A DNA stretch of 64,000 bases from Caldifarciminota bacterium (GCA_026418295.1 JAOABP010000007.1:1-64000); one strand, 5' to 3'. Positions 56,631 through 64,000 are shown, counted from the first letter of the stretch. A program made the numbers and translations. Notes: generated from the sequence alone by a model not told the origin.

Positions 56631-57479
56631 ATGAAGGATCTGGCAGTTGTCGGGCTGATTGCCGTATTGATTTTAACTCCAGTTTCCTGCAAAAAACAGG
56701 ATGTAGCGGCAGACCGGGCAGCAATTATGGCGCTGGTAGAACAGGATACGATCCATTTTGCCACCAGTACCAGTCATGACTCCACTGCTGGTGGCGGATA
56801 TTTTACTGCCGGTGAAACTCTGTTCTTCTGGTGGCGTGGACCCCAGACTCACGACACCGCTCTGATTGAGGTTGAAGTCAAGGGCGATTCTGCAGTTGTT
56901 TCCTGGTCTAGACATAACTACGGCTATCTGCACATTCTGGCACAGTTACCGGATACTGCGCTCCAGCTGTGGAACAAGCGGCTGGTTGAAACGGTCCGGC
57001 TGCAGGCGATTTTCCGGCGCGAGGGCAAAGAGGCGGATACTGACCGGGGTTGGCGGCTGAAATTTATTTCCCTTGCTACCGGCACTTCCGATTCGGTAAA
57101 CACAGTCCGGATTGATTCGCTCCGGATTCAGAGTTCACTGCGCGAGCTGGTGATCAGGGCACCGCTTGCCACCTTCTTTCCGGTGGACAGCCTGTTCTGG
57201 TTCACACCGGGGGAGGAGGTGACGGTGACGCTTTATACAAATGCAACTGAGGGTGCCGCATTTCTTCATACTTTCATTCTCATCTGGCCCTTCTATGTCC
57301 GGGTTCCATTCAATTATCTCGGTGAAGGTGTTTTTCAGGGCACCTGGCATGCTCAGCTGATGCCTTCGTTCCGGTTTGCGATCTTTGATCTGATTACCCG
57401 ATCGACGATCAGAACCCCGGACGCACCCTATGATTTTAACGGCTGGCTTTTTCCCTACCGGGTGCGGACCGCAGATTAG
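56631..57479 (+). CDS. Lipoprotein of unknown function
   Basis: The 282-residue protein has a signal peptide with lipobox TPVSC (Cys20), so it should be a membrane-anchored lipoprotein. The rest is predicted to be beta-rich, with alternating Thr/Val strands such as DTALIEVEVKGDSAVVSWSRHNYGY and EEVTVTLYTNATEGAAFLH. I recognise no family. AAGGAGGGG precedes the ATG, 10 bp after the FG-GAP gene, so the two are likely co-transcribed. Its end overlaps the DUF1893 gene tail to tail by 44 bp. Confidence 0.7.
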   Translation: MKDLAVVGLIAVLILTPVSCKKQDVAADRAAIMALVEQDTIHFATSTSHDSTAGGGYFTAGETLFFWWRGPQTHDTALIEVEVKGDSAVVSWSRHNYGYLHILAQLPDTALQLWNKRLVETVRLQAIFRREGKEADTDRGWRLKFISLATGTSDSVNTVRIDSLRIQSSLRELVIRAPLATFFPVDSLFWFTPGEEVTVTLYTNATEGAAFLHTFILIWPFYVRVPFNYLGEGVFQGTWHAQLMPSFRFAIFDLITRSTIRTPDAPYDFNGWLFPYRVRTAD

Positions 57480-57957
57480 TTACAACAGGTGGATTCTGGG
57501 CGGAGCCTGTTCCGCCCTTTTTTATTTTCTTTTCAATTTCCCGCAGGAGCTGTCCGGGCTCAGGGATTTTTGATGCCAATTTTTCAAAAGGGCAGATGTC
57601 GGAGCCGGCACGGTTACGGATATGCTCAACCAGTTCCTGATAAAAGCAGGGAATTCGAAATTGAGCCAGTAGGTCCAAGCCAGTGCGGGACAGGGTGCGG
57701 GCGACCACACTGCTTGCTCTGAGGTGGCAGAAGACCCGGGCGGCACAGATGCCGACGACCCGATCAACCACCGTGGCGCCTGCCAAACCGGAGCGGAATT
57801 TCCGGGCAATGGCCAAAAGCGGACGGACACCGGGCTGGTCTGTGGAAAAAAGGATGCTGTTTCCCCGGATGATGAACAGTGACCAGCCGGAGCTGTCCAG
57901 ACACCGGAGCAGTTTTTCAGCCCGGGTGCGGTTGAATGGATGCGGTTTTACCGCCAT
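57436..57957 (-). CDS. DUF1893-family protein
   Basis: The 173-residue protein carries the DUF1893 core (cytidine-deaminase-like fold without confirmed activity): WSLFIIRGNSILFSTDQPGVRPLLAIARK, GATVVDRVVGICAARVFCHLRASSVVARTLSRTGLDLLAQFRIPCFYQELVEHIRNRAGSDICPFEKL. The C-terminal Lys/Arg tail overlaps the neighbouring lipoprotein gene. The start is placed at the ATG 57957. A TTGACC and a weak CAGAAT upstream would give a leader of about 3 nt, while the longer frame has no ribosome site. Confidence 0.78.
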   Translation of the reverse strand: MAVKPHPFNRTRAEKLLRCLDSSGWSLFIIRGNSILFSTDQPGVRPLLAIARKFRSGLAGATVVDRVVGICAARVFCHLRASSVVARTLSRTGLDLLAQFRIPCFYQELVEHIRNRAGSDICPFEKLASKIPEPGQLLREIEKKIKKGGTGSAQNPPVVTNLRSAPGREKASR

Positions 57958-58018
57958 TATGCGAAATTCTGCTGGAATAATTTCCCGGGTCAAGTGTGGT
58001 GAATTTTACTGGATTTTC

Positions 58019-58046
58019 TTGACAGCGGATTTGAAATTTGTATTTT
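58019..58046 (+). promoter_or_regulatory. Promoter of the hydrogenase-like operon, nearly leaderless
   Basis: TTGACA (58019-58024), 16 bp and TATTTT (58041-58046) predict a start near 58053, two bases before an in-frame TTG at 58055. No Shine-Dalgarno is present. Confidence 0.6.
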
Positions 58047-58054
58047 TTATCCTC

Positions 58055-59068
58055 TTGGATACTTATTTTCTTGCTAACGATCAATGCGGTGCATGGTTAA
58101 GCCGGCTGGCTGGCCGGTTTAATCTTTTCTACCCCGCGCTGCTCGAGGAACGGGTTCACTGGCAGAAATATATTTCCGCCGATTTTCGACTGGAACAGCT
58201 GGCATTACGGCAGATCCGGGCAGCTGAGCCGATCAAGCCGTTTCTGTTTTCCCCACGGGAGCGGGTGGCATCTTTTCCCGAACCTCTAAATTCAGATGGA
58301 AAGGATATGCCAGCGCTGCTTTTCGGACTCAAGGGCTGTGACCTGCGGGGGATTGCGGTGCACAAGAAAATGTTTCTTGAGGGTGAATTTGCAGATCCGT
58401 TCTATGCCCGGCGGCTGGAGAATACCTATTTTATCGGTGCCGACTGTCCGGTTCCTGAGCCTTCCTGTTTCTGTAATCTGCTGGGTCTGAAACCTTTTTT
58501 CACTCAGGAGGTGGACCTGAGTCTTAGTGTGCTTGATGACGGCTGGCTGGTGGAGGTAATTTCGGAGCGGGGTCGGGAGTTGATCGACGGTAATTTTGTG
58601 CCGGCAAACGGTTCTCAGCTCAGTCAGCGTCAGGCACAGCGGGAGCGGGCGCTGGCAGTATTAAAACAGCAGAACCCGAAAGAGTGGAATCCGAATTTAG
58701 CACAGGCAATTGCGGAACGGACCAGAGACAGAAAATTCTGGGCTGATGCCGGCGCGGACTGTGTTGAGTGCTTTGGCTGTCTTGTAACCTGTCCGACCTG
58801 TTTCTGTTTTCTTCTTTACGACCAGGGAGATGCGGAGCGGTTTGAGCGGACAAAAGTCTGGGACTTCTGTTATATCCCGATGTATGCCCGGGTGGGTGGT
58901 GGTGCCAATCCGCGGCCGACGTTTGTTCAGCGGTTTATCAACCGGTTCCACTGCAAGTTTATGCACGCGAAGAATCAGAACGGGTTTTATGCCTGTTCCG
59001 GCTGCGGCCGGTGTTTCACCACCTGCATGGGCCGGATTGATATCCGCAAGATTCTGGGGCAGTTATGA
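58055..59068 (+). CDS. Iron-sulfur protein of the sulfhydrogenase beta (HydB)/sulfite reductase A type
   Basis: From the TTG at 58055 it has 337 residues. The N-terminal and middle part (LFGLKGCDLRGIAVHKKMFL, NTYFIGADCPVPEPSCFCNLLGL) is the HydB/AsrA-type domain. Two C-terminal ferredoxin-type clusters are ADCVECFGCLVTCPTC and YACSGCGRCFTTCMG, expected to hold [4Fe-4S] clusters. In group 3b hydrogenases and sulfite reductases this subunit carries electrons between the flavin gamma subunit and the catalytic core. The much longer frame upstream runs antisense through the DUF1893 gene and is rejected. The next gene overlaps by 4 bp. Confidence 0.8.
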   Translation: MDTYFLANDQCGAWLSRLAGRFNLFYPALLEERVHWQKYISADFRLEQLALRQIRAAEPIKPFLFSPRERVASFPEPLNSDGKDMPALLFGLKGCDLRGIAVHKKMFLEGEFADPFYARRLENTYFIGADCPVPEPSCFCNLLGLKPFFTQEVDLSLSVLDDGWLVEVISERGRELIDGNFVPANGSQLSQRQAQRERALAVLKQQNPKEWNPNLAQAIAERTRDRKFWADAGADCVECFGCLVTCPTCFCFLLYDQGDAERFERTKVWDFCYIPMYARVGGGANPRPTFVQRFINRFHCKFMHAKNQNGFYACSGCGRCFTTCMGRIDIRKILGQL

Positions 59069-59892
59069 GCGGTGCGGTCAAAAATCCCTATCAGCCGGTA
59101 AGGGCACAGATACTTAATGTAATTGAGGAAACTCCCAATATCCGGACCTTTGTTCTGAAACCGGAAGCAGAGATTCCCTTCCTTGCCGGGCAGTTTGTGG
59201 AGCTGACCATTCCCGGATTTGGCGAGGCACCATTTACTCCCTCATCGTCGCAATTTCACCGTGAAACATTGGAGATGACGATTATGCGCGTGGGCAGAGC
59301 AACCTCAGCACTTTTCACCAAAAAGCCCGGAGACTGGCTCGGAATCCGCGGTCCATACGGTAAGCCTTATCCGCTCAAGGATTTCGAGGGTCGAGATATT
59401 TATATTGTCGGGGGAGGTGTTGGTCTCGCACCGCTCCGGGCGCTGTTTCTGGCGCTGGTACACGAAATTAAGAAGTATGGCAAAATTTATCTCCGGTATG
59501 GTGCCCGTACGCCCAAGGACATCGTGTATAAACAACAGTTGAAGGAGTGGGAAAAGATTAAGGGTGTGGATATTGACCTTTCAGTTGACAGTGCGACCGA
59601 ACCATGGGAGCGCAAGGTTGGTGTGGTTACCTGCTTAATGGATGAGATTCCCTGTGATGTGAAAAAGAGTGTGGCGGTGGTATGTGGTCCCCCGATCATG
59701 ATGAAATTTGTAACCAAGAAACTGGTTGAAGCCGGTTTCCCCGGGAAAAATATCTATCTTTCAATGGAGATGAATATGTCCTGTGGTCTCGGACAGTGCG
59801 GTCACTGCCGGCTCGGACCGTATTTCACCTGCAAGGATGGTCCGGTATTGACCTGGGAGCAGATCAAAGATATTGAGGAGCCGTTCCTGTGA
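59065..59892 (+). CDS. FAD/NAD(P)-binding subunit, sulfhydrogenase gamma (HydG)/dihydroorotate dehydrogenase electron-transfer type
   Basis: The 275-residue protein has the ferredoxin-reductase-like FAD domain (about 8-100, LAGQFVELTIPGFGEAPFTPSSS, flavin-binding), an NAD(P) domain (YIVGGGVGLAPLRALF; VVCGPPIMMKF) and a C-terminal [2Fe-2S] Cys cluster (MNMSCGLGQCGHCRLGPYFTCKDGPV). This is the plan of HydG and PyrK-type subunits, the NAD(P)H diaphorase of group 3b hydrogenases. It should exchange electrons between NAD(P)H and the HydB-like protein upstream. It overlaps both neighbours by 4 bp. Confidence 0.88.
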   Translation: MSGAVKNPYQPVRAQILNVIEETPNIRTFVLKPEAEIPFLAGQFVELTIPGFGEAPFTPSSSQFHRETLEMTIMRVGRATSALFTKKPGDWLGIRGPYGKPYPLKDFEGRDIYIVGGGVGLAPLRALFLALVHEIKKYGKIYLRYGARTPKDIVYKQQLKEWEKIKGVDIDLSVDSATEPWERKVGVVTCLMDEIPCDVKKSVAVVCGPPIMMKFVTKKLVEAGFPGKNIYLSMEMNMSCGLGQCGHCRLGPYFTCKDGPVLTWEQIKDIEEPFL

Positions 59893-61484
59893 GTTCGATC
59901 CGCAAGACGGTCTGCGATTTCTGCCTTAACGGTTGCAACCTCGGGGTCAGTTTTGATGGCTATCAGTACAGAGTTGAGTATTTAACCGGAGAGGCACCGA
60001 ATTTTGGCCGGCTGTGCCCGCGCGGCAACAGCGCCAGCATTGTAATTGACCATCCCAAACGGCTCTGCTATCCGTTGCTCGATGGGAAGGAAATTAGCTG
60101 GCAGCAGGCGATGGAACTGATTGGCAAATGGCGCCAATCCTGCCGAAGCGATGAAATTGCTGTGGTTTACAGCCGTGGTCTGACCGAGGAAGAACTGGGT
60201 ATTGTTGCCGATTTTGCCCGAGAGATCGGCACCGGGAATCTGATCTGCGGTTATCTTGAGCCCGACCGGTATCTGGGCTATAGACTGGAAGGAGTCAGAA
60301 GTGCAAATCTGGATGATGTGTCAAATTCCCGGGCGATTCTACTGGTTGGGGATGTGTTTGGTGTTTCTCCAGTGGCTGCCGGTTTCATCCTGAATGCACG
60401 ATATGCTGACAGGACCAGCCGGCTTGTGGTGATTGATTCAATCCGGACTAAGCAGGCAGGTTTTGCCCATCTGTTCATTCAGGTGCGTCCGGGAACTGAG
60501 TATCGGGCTCTGGCAGCAGTCGCGGGTATTCTTGACCCGAAATTGAAGCTGGATGTGGACCGGCTTGCAGCAGAGTGCGGTGTTGATCGGCTGCTGCTGG
60601 AGGAGGCAGCAGCGATTATGAAATCGGCACCTAATGGTCTGGTAGGTGCAGCAGCCAGCTTCGGCCGGGTCAGTAACCCGCTGCTGCACAGCCTCTGCGC
60701 CCAGCTGGTGGCACTTAAAGCGGATAAGCCTTTTGCCGGTTTTGCCGAGGCGTTTGTTCCTGAGGGGAAAGTCAGTTTCGGGCAGTTCTACCAGCAGATC
60801 GCACAGGGAAAAATCCGGCTGGTTTTCTGGTTTGGTGGGCTTTATCCTTACAGTTATCCTGAGGTGCTGCCCGAGTTGAGCAAAATTCAGTTCCGGGTGG
60901 CGACCAGCATATTCCGGTTTAATTACGTCCTTCCCGGGCTTTTACTACCGGTGCCAAGTGAGTTTGAAAAGGCAGGACAGGGGGGAACTCTGTGGCGCCG
61001 GGTGGTCCGGGAGCCGGTTGCCAATCCGGTGAGCGGTTCAAGGACCATTGCGGAAATCTGTGCGGCGATCGCGGGCAGAATTGGTGCCGGGTCAACAGGT
61101 GAAACTCTCCGTTTCAGCTTGGAGCGAATACTTGAACTGCTCGCGGCTGACCGGAAGCAAGCAGAATCTGATGGTTATCAACTCATTGGCGAACGCCTGG
61201 CAATCGGGCTTGGTGAATTTTTCGACTCTGAGGAGGAAATTTTGCTCAATCCCGCTGATGCCCGGAAGCTGGAGGCAAAGGACGGCGACGTCGTAGTGGT
61301 GAAAAGTCAGACCGCAGAGCAGCGGTTTGGGGTCAAGGTTTCCATTGCAGTGCCGGCAGGAGTAGCAGCAGTTGGAGTAGACGCACACAAGAACCGGCGT
61401 CTGTTTTCTGTTAAATTTGACGACGCAACCGGTATTGCTACAATTCCCCCGGCAAAGGTTGAAATATGGCGGGTGCAGGAGTAG
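59889..61484 (+). CDS. NuoG/formate-dehydrogenase-like molybdopterin-oxidoreductase-family subunit, probably without Mo ligand
   Basis: The 531-residue protein starts with a [4Fe-4S] site (Cys9, Cys12, Cys16, Cys43; CDFCLNGC ... RLCPRGN). A molybdopterin-oxidoreductase fold follows (EISWQQAMELIGKW; SRAILLVGDVFGVSPV; RLVVIDSIRTKQAGFAHLFIQVRPGTEYRALAAVAG) and a C-terminal molydop-binding barrel (ILLNPADARKLEAKDGDVVVVKS). It is shorter than formate dehydrogenases (about 700+). I see no Cys/Sec in the right context for metal ligation, so like NuoG it may be only an electron-carrying scaffold. It overlaps the gene before by 4 bp and the one after by 19 bp. Confidence 0.72.
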   Translation: MSSIRKTVCDFCLNGCNLGVSFDGYQYRVEYLTGEAPNFGRLCPRGNSASIVIDHPKRLCYPLLDGKEISWQQAMELIGKWRQSCRSDEIAVVYSRGLTEEELGIVADFAREIGTGNLICGYLEPDRYLGYRLEGVRSANLDDVSNSRAILLVGDVFGVSPVAAGFILNARYADRTSRLVVIDSIRTKQAGFAHLFIQVRPGTEYRALAAVAGILDPKLKLDVDRLAAECGVDRLLLEEAAAIMKSAPNGLVGAAASFGRVSNPLLHSLCAQLVALKADKPFAGFAEAFVPEGKVSFGQFYQQIAQGKIRLVFWFGGLYPYSYPEVLPELSKIQFRVATSIFRFNYVLPGLLLPVPSEFEKAGQGGTLWRRVVREPVANPVSGSRTIAEICAAIAGRIGAGSTGETLRFSLERILELLAADRKQAESDGYQLIGERLAIGLGEFFDSEEEILLNPADARKLEAKDGDVVVVKSQTAEQRFGVKVSIAVPAGVAAVGVDAHKNRRLFSVKFDDATGIATIPPAKVEIWRVQE

Positions 61485-61960
61485 AAACTCAGAACTCCAA
61501 GCGGCTTTTTGTCCGGCTTGACTGGTGCATTGGCTGCCGGTCGTGTGAGGCAGCCTGCCGGAGCCGTTTCAAGGGTGAAGCCCGGATCCGTTATGCCGAA
61601 ATCAGCGAGACCGCCTTGGTCCCCATGCCCTGCCGTCACTGTGCAGAACCGCTCTGTGCTGCTGCCTGCCCATTTGAGGTGATTAAAAAGGATGAGGAGC
61701 GGGGAATTGTTTATCAGTCGAGTGTTCACTGTGTCGGCTGTCGTTCCTGTATCCTCGCATGTCCTTTCGGAGTTCTGGACAAGGAGCTCCTGCGCCGGAT
61801 CGCCCAGAAATGCAGTCTGTGTCAGGATCGGGATGAGGGTCCACGGTGTGCTGCATCCTGTCCAACTGGTGCCCTACAGTTCGTGACCGAGGCGGAAATC
61901 AAGGAACAGCAGGTAGGTAAGCGTACCAGTGCCCGGCTGCCGTTCTGGAGGCGGGTATGA
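61466..61960 (+). CDS. Four-cluster ferredoxin-type protein (HycB/HydN-like)
   Basis: The 164-residue protein has four Cys motifs for [4Fe-4S] clusters: WCIGCRSCEAACR, MPCRHCAEPLCAAACPF, HCVGCRSCILACPF and KCSLCQDRDEGPRCAASCPTGAL. This is the DMSO-reductase chain B/HycB/HydN plan. It would wire the NuoG/Fdh-like subunit to the hydrogenase small subunit. Its start lies within the end of the previous gene and its stop overlaps the next start, so translation is coupled. Confidence 0.9.
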   Translation: MAGAGVETQNSKRLFVRLDWCIGCRSCEAACRSRFKGEARIRYAEISETALVPMPCRHCAEPLCAAACPFEVIKKDEERGIVYQSSVHCVGCRSCILACPFGVLDKELLRRIAQKCSLCQDRDEGPRCAASCPTGALQFVTEAEIKEQQVGKRTSARLPFWRRV

Positions 61961-62913
61961 GTACCTGGTTTAGCGGCTGGCGACTGGTTGTCGGATTTCT
62001 GGTAACGGTGATCGGGGTGCCAATTGTGGGGCTGGTGCTTACGTGGGTAGATCGGTTCGTTTCTGCCCGCGTGCAGTGGCGCAAGGGTCCCCCGTTCTAC
62101 CAGCCATTTGCTGACATCCTGAAACTACTTTTGAAACAGACAATAGTGCCGCGGGGGGCGGCGCGAACAACATTTCTTTTTGCCCCGGTCGTCGGCATTG
62201 CGGGAATGACACTGGTGGCAATGCTGATTATTTACAGTAACTTTAATACAGTTGTCAATCAGCAGAGTTCATTCATTGGTGATATTATCGTTTTGCTTTA
62301 CTGTTTTGCGCTGGTCCCGATTTCCTTTATTATCGGCGCGTCGGCATCAGGAAATCCGGTGGCAGCGGTTGGCGCCTCCCGGGAGATGACCCTTTATCTG
62401 GGTTATGAACTGCCGTTTGTCCTGGCGATTCTGATTCCCGTGGTAAAGGTGGCACAGCAGTGGGGCGTTGCCAGCGCACTCCGGATCGGCGGTCTCGTCG
62501 CCTATCAGCAGCAGTTCGGACCACTGCTTTACTCGATTTCAGGGGTGATTGCAGCAGTGATTGTGCTCTTCACTATTCAGGCAAAGCTGGGTTATGTGCC
62601 CTTTGATATTCCGGAGGCGGAGCAGGAGATTATGTCGGGTGTGATTGTCGAGTATTCCGGTGCCCCGTTGGCGCTGTTCCGGATTGCCCGGGCGATGGCA
62701 TTTGTGCTCCTGCCGCTGTTTCTGATTACTCTGCTTTGGGGCGGATTGCGAGACTGGTGGGCTTTGCTGAAATTTCTGTTAATTGTGGTTCTGATTGTCC
62801 TGATGAAAAATACCAACCCGCGGTTGACCATTCATCAGGCCTTGAGATTCTTCTGGTTTATTCTGGCACCGATCGGGATAATCGGACTGGTACTGGCATT
62901 TATCGGATTATGA
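61957..62913 (+). CDS. Membrane subunit of a group 4 [NiFe] hydrogenase (NuoH/EchB/HycD-like)
   Basis: The 318-residue protein has eight predicted membrane helices. Conserved complex I subunit 1 motifs are VQWRKGPPFYQPFADILKLLLKQ, ASREMTLYLGYELPF and PFDIPEAEQEIMSGVIVEYSGAPLALFRIA, with the Glu-rich loop that couples the redox module to proton or sodium pumping. It anchors the soluble arm to the membrane. Antiporter-type subunits are not in the visible part of the operon. It overlaps both neighbours by 4 bp. Confidence 0.93.
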   Translation: MSTWFSGWRLVVGFLVTVIGVPIVGLVLTWVDRFVSARVQWRKGPPFYQPFADILKLLLKQTIVPRGAARTTFLFAPVVGIAGMTLVAMLIIYSNFNTVVNQQSSFIGDIIVLLYCFALVPISFIIGASASGNPVAAVGASREMTLYLGYELPFVLAILIPVVKVAQQWGVASALRIGGLVAYQQQFGPLLYSISGVIAAVIVLFTIQAKLGYVPFDIPEAEQEIMSGVIVEYSGAPLALFRIARAMAFVLLPLFLITLLWGGLRDWWALLKFLLIVVLIVLMKNTNPRLTIHQALRFFWFILAPIGIIGLVLAFIGL

Positions 62914-63326
62914 AGGATTTAAGGCTCTGGGGACTTAAGAAGTCGCCGTGGGTTTACCATGTAGCGGCAGCATCCTGTAATAACTGTGATATTGAGATTC
63001 TGGAACTTCTCACTCCTCGCTATGATGTGGAGCGGTTTGGAGTCGTGCTGGTTGGCTCTCCGCGGCATGCGGATGCCCTGCTGGTGACCGGGGTAATCAA
63101 TCGCAAATCGCTGCCGCGGGTGCTTGAGGTTTATGAGCAGACACCGAAACCCTGTCTGGTGATTGCGATTGGCACCTGTGCCTGTAATAATCACATCTTC
63201 CGGAACTCCTACAATGCGGTCGGTCCCTATGACAAGCACATTCCGGTCCACGCCTATATTCCCGGCTGTCCCCCTAAGCCTGAGGCAATGATTTTAGGTA
63301 TCGTCAAGGCGCTGAGCAAATTATGA
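62910..63326 (+). CDS. Hydrogenase small subunit (NuoB/EchC/HycG-like)
   Basis: The 138-residue protein carries the proximal [4Fe-4S] cluster ligands: ASCNNCDIEILELLTPRYD (two Cys), AIGTCACNN and YIPGCPPKPEAMILGIVKAL. It takes electrons from the ferredoxin-type subunits to the active site in the large subunit. The ATG at 62910 overlaps the NuoH-like stop; an upstream frame of the same phase is antisense-like noise. Confidence 0.93.
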   Translation: MKDLRLWGLKKSPWVYHVAAASCNNCDIEILELLTPRYDVERFGVVLVGSPRHADALLVTGVINRKSLPRVLEVYEQTPKPCLVIAIGTCACNNHIFRNSYNAVGPYDKHIPVHAYIPGCPPKPEAMILGIVKALSKL

Positions 63327-63775
63327 GCAGTTCACTCCAGCTTCTCCGTGAGCGTTTTCCTCAGATTGAGGTGATGGAAAAGAATCCGCGCCGGCTATAC
63401 ATCCGGATTCCGCGCGAGCAGCTGACGGCAACGGCACGGTTTCTCCATGAGGAACGGGGAATGCGGCTGTCCATCTGCACCGGTATCGATACCCGGGAGG
63501 GGTTTGAGGTTCTTTACCATTTTTCCGAGGATTCCACCGGAATAATTTATACACTCAAGGTTCTGGTTCCCAAGGATGATCCGAAGGTGGAGTCGCTAGG
63601 CAGCTGGTTTCCGGCAGCACAGTGGATTGAGCGGGAGATGCATGAGCTGCTGGGCATTGATTTCGTCGGCCATCCGAATCTGATTCCCCTGCTGACTTCA
63701 GATACCGACTGGGAACCGGATCGTCGCCCCCTGCGCCGGGATTATGAACGGAGGAACGAAGCCCATGAGCGATGA
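63323..63775 (+). CDS. NuoC/EchD-like 30-kDa subunit
   Basis: The 150-residue protein has the NuoC fold signature VESLGSWFPAAQWIEREMHELLGIDFVGHPNL near residues 92-123. The C-terminal PLLTSDTDWEPDRRPLRRDY is also typical. It packs against the small and large subunits in complex I-like hydrogenases. It overlaps the gene before by 4 bp and the large-subunit gene after by 11 bp. Confidence 0.92.
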   Translation: MSSSLQLLRERFPQIEVMEKNPRRLYIRIPREQLTATARFLHEERGMRLSICTGIDTREGFEVLYHFSEDSTGIIYTLKVLVPKDDPKVESLGSWFPAAQWIEREMHELLGIDFVGHPNLIPLLTSDTDWEPDRRPLRRDYERRNEAHER

Positions 63776-64000
63776 GACAAAGGTTAGACGGATAGTTCCG
63801 ATCGGTCCGTATCACCCGCTGCAGGAGGAGCCGGAATTCTTTAAGCTGGTTGTGGAGGGGGAAACGGTTGTTGATCTGGAGATCAATCTGGGTTATAACC
63901 ATCGCGGGCATGAATTTATTTCTCCAGAGTTGACCTACGATCAGGTGCCGTTTCTGGTGGAGCGTATCTGTGGTATCTGTTCCAATTCCCATCCGCTGGC
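63765..64000 (+). CDS. [NiFe] hydrogenase large subunit (NuoD/EchE/HycE-like), N-terminal part
   Basis: The gene runs off the right edge. The visible 78 residues include VPIGPYHPLQEEPEFFKLVVEG, LEINLGYNHRGHEF and RICGICSNSHPL. The last is the L1 motif, whose two Cys bind the nickel-iron centre, so this is a true hydrogenase-type large subunit rather than a NuoD (which lacks the Cys). The C-terminal L2 motif with the other two Cys lies outside the window and must be checked. The start is the ATG at 63765, overlapping the previous gene. Confidence 0.92.
   Translation, partial: MSDETKVRRIVPIGPYHPLQEEPEFFKLVVEGETVVDLEINLGYNHRGHEFISPELTYDQVPFLVERICGICSNSHPL

Noticed and set aside
57683-58054. Long N-terminal extension of the HydB-like frame
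   Set aside because: Runs antisense through the DUF1893 gene, is Arg/Thr-rich and homologous to nothing. A promoter lies between it and the family-like N-terminus.
59889-61484. Formate dehydrogenase catalytic subunit
   Set aside because: Too short, and no Cys or Sec codon in the expected metal-ligand context, so a NuoG-like role is preferred until a structure-based alignment shows otherwise.

Overview
The window is gene-dense bacterial chromosome, moderately GC-rich, from a didermic (LPS-type) lineage that is not a well-studied group. It encodes a PilMNOPQ/PilT/PilD type IV pilus machine, an OmpA-family protein, a TonB-dependent receptor, secreted proteases with Bacteroidetes-like C-terminal sorting domains, and several families more familiar from archaea (PAC2, DRG/TGS GTPase, Mut7-C, DUF1893, FmdE, F420-ligase-like). 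This mix suggests an uncultured candidate phylum such as WOR-3/Stahlbacteria. That placement is inference from gene content; no rRNA, tRNA, CRISPR array or insertion sequence was found.

Layout. 1-7.8 kb (mostly minus strand): a partial exported protein, a large GT-C glycosyltransferase, a decayed Mrr-type winged-helix fragment, a GNAT-PAC2 pair and a membrane acyltransferase-murJ pair. 7.9-11.5 kb (plus): F420-ligase-like protein, mscL, an RRM protein behind a long structured leader, accD and a UgpC/MalK-type ATPase. 11.5-18.3 kb: esterase, Hsp20, FmdE, a DtxR-ZIP-M23 operon, and a TonB receptor controlled by a cobalamin riboswitch. 18.4-26 kb: secreted subtilase, rimI, nitroreductase, Xaa-Pro peptidase, efp with an unusual loop, and a degenerate biotin-carboxylase-like gene. 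26-39.4 kb: a type IV pilus/pseudopilin region with five prepilin-type proteins, an ABC-2 exporter, a natural pilM-pilN fusion, pilO, two PilP-like genes, pilQ, pilT and pilD. 39.5-44.8 kb (minus): OmpA-like protein, DRG-like GTPase, and serA-DUF1015. 45.1-57.5 kb: a giant C25 (gingipain-like) protease, an aromatic amino acid lyase with an Ala-Cys-Gly cofactor triad, a Mut7-C RNase, a tandem ThyX, an FG-GAP secreted protein and a lipoprotein. 58-64 kb: an eight-gene redox operon joining sulfhydrogenase-type beta/gamma (diaphorase) modules and a NuoG/Fdh-like subunit to a group-4-type membrane [NiFe] hydrogenase core (NuoH/B/C/D-like). It runs off the window.

The most striking regulatory theme is leaderless transcription. 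At ten or more genes a good sigma70-type promoter puts the predicted first transcribed base on, or within a few bases of, the start codon (murJ, 7913, accD, 12410, 13412, 22996, 26830, 30105, 52937, 58055). Other genes have ordinary leaders with strong Shine-Dalgarno sites. In three places a rho-independent terminator is fused to such a promoter, and at accD the -35 box is the loop of the terminator hairpin. These promoter calls were made by eye and are testable by 5'-end mapping.
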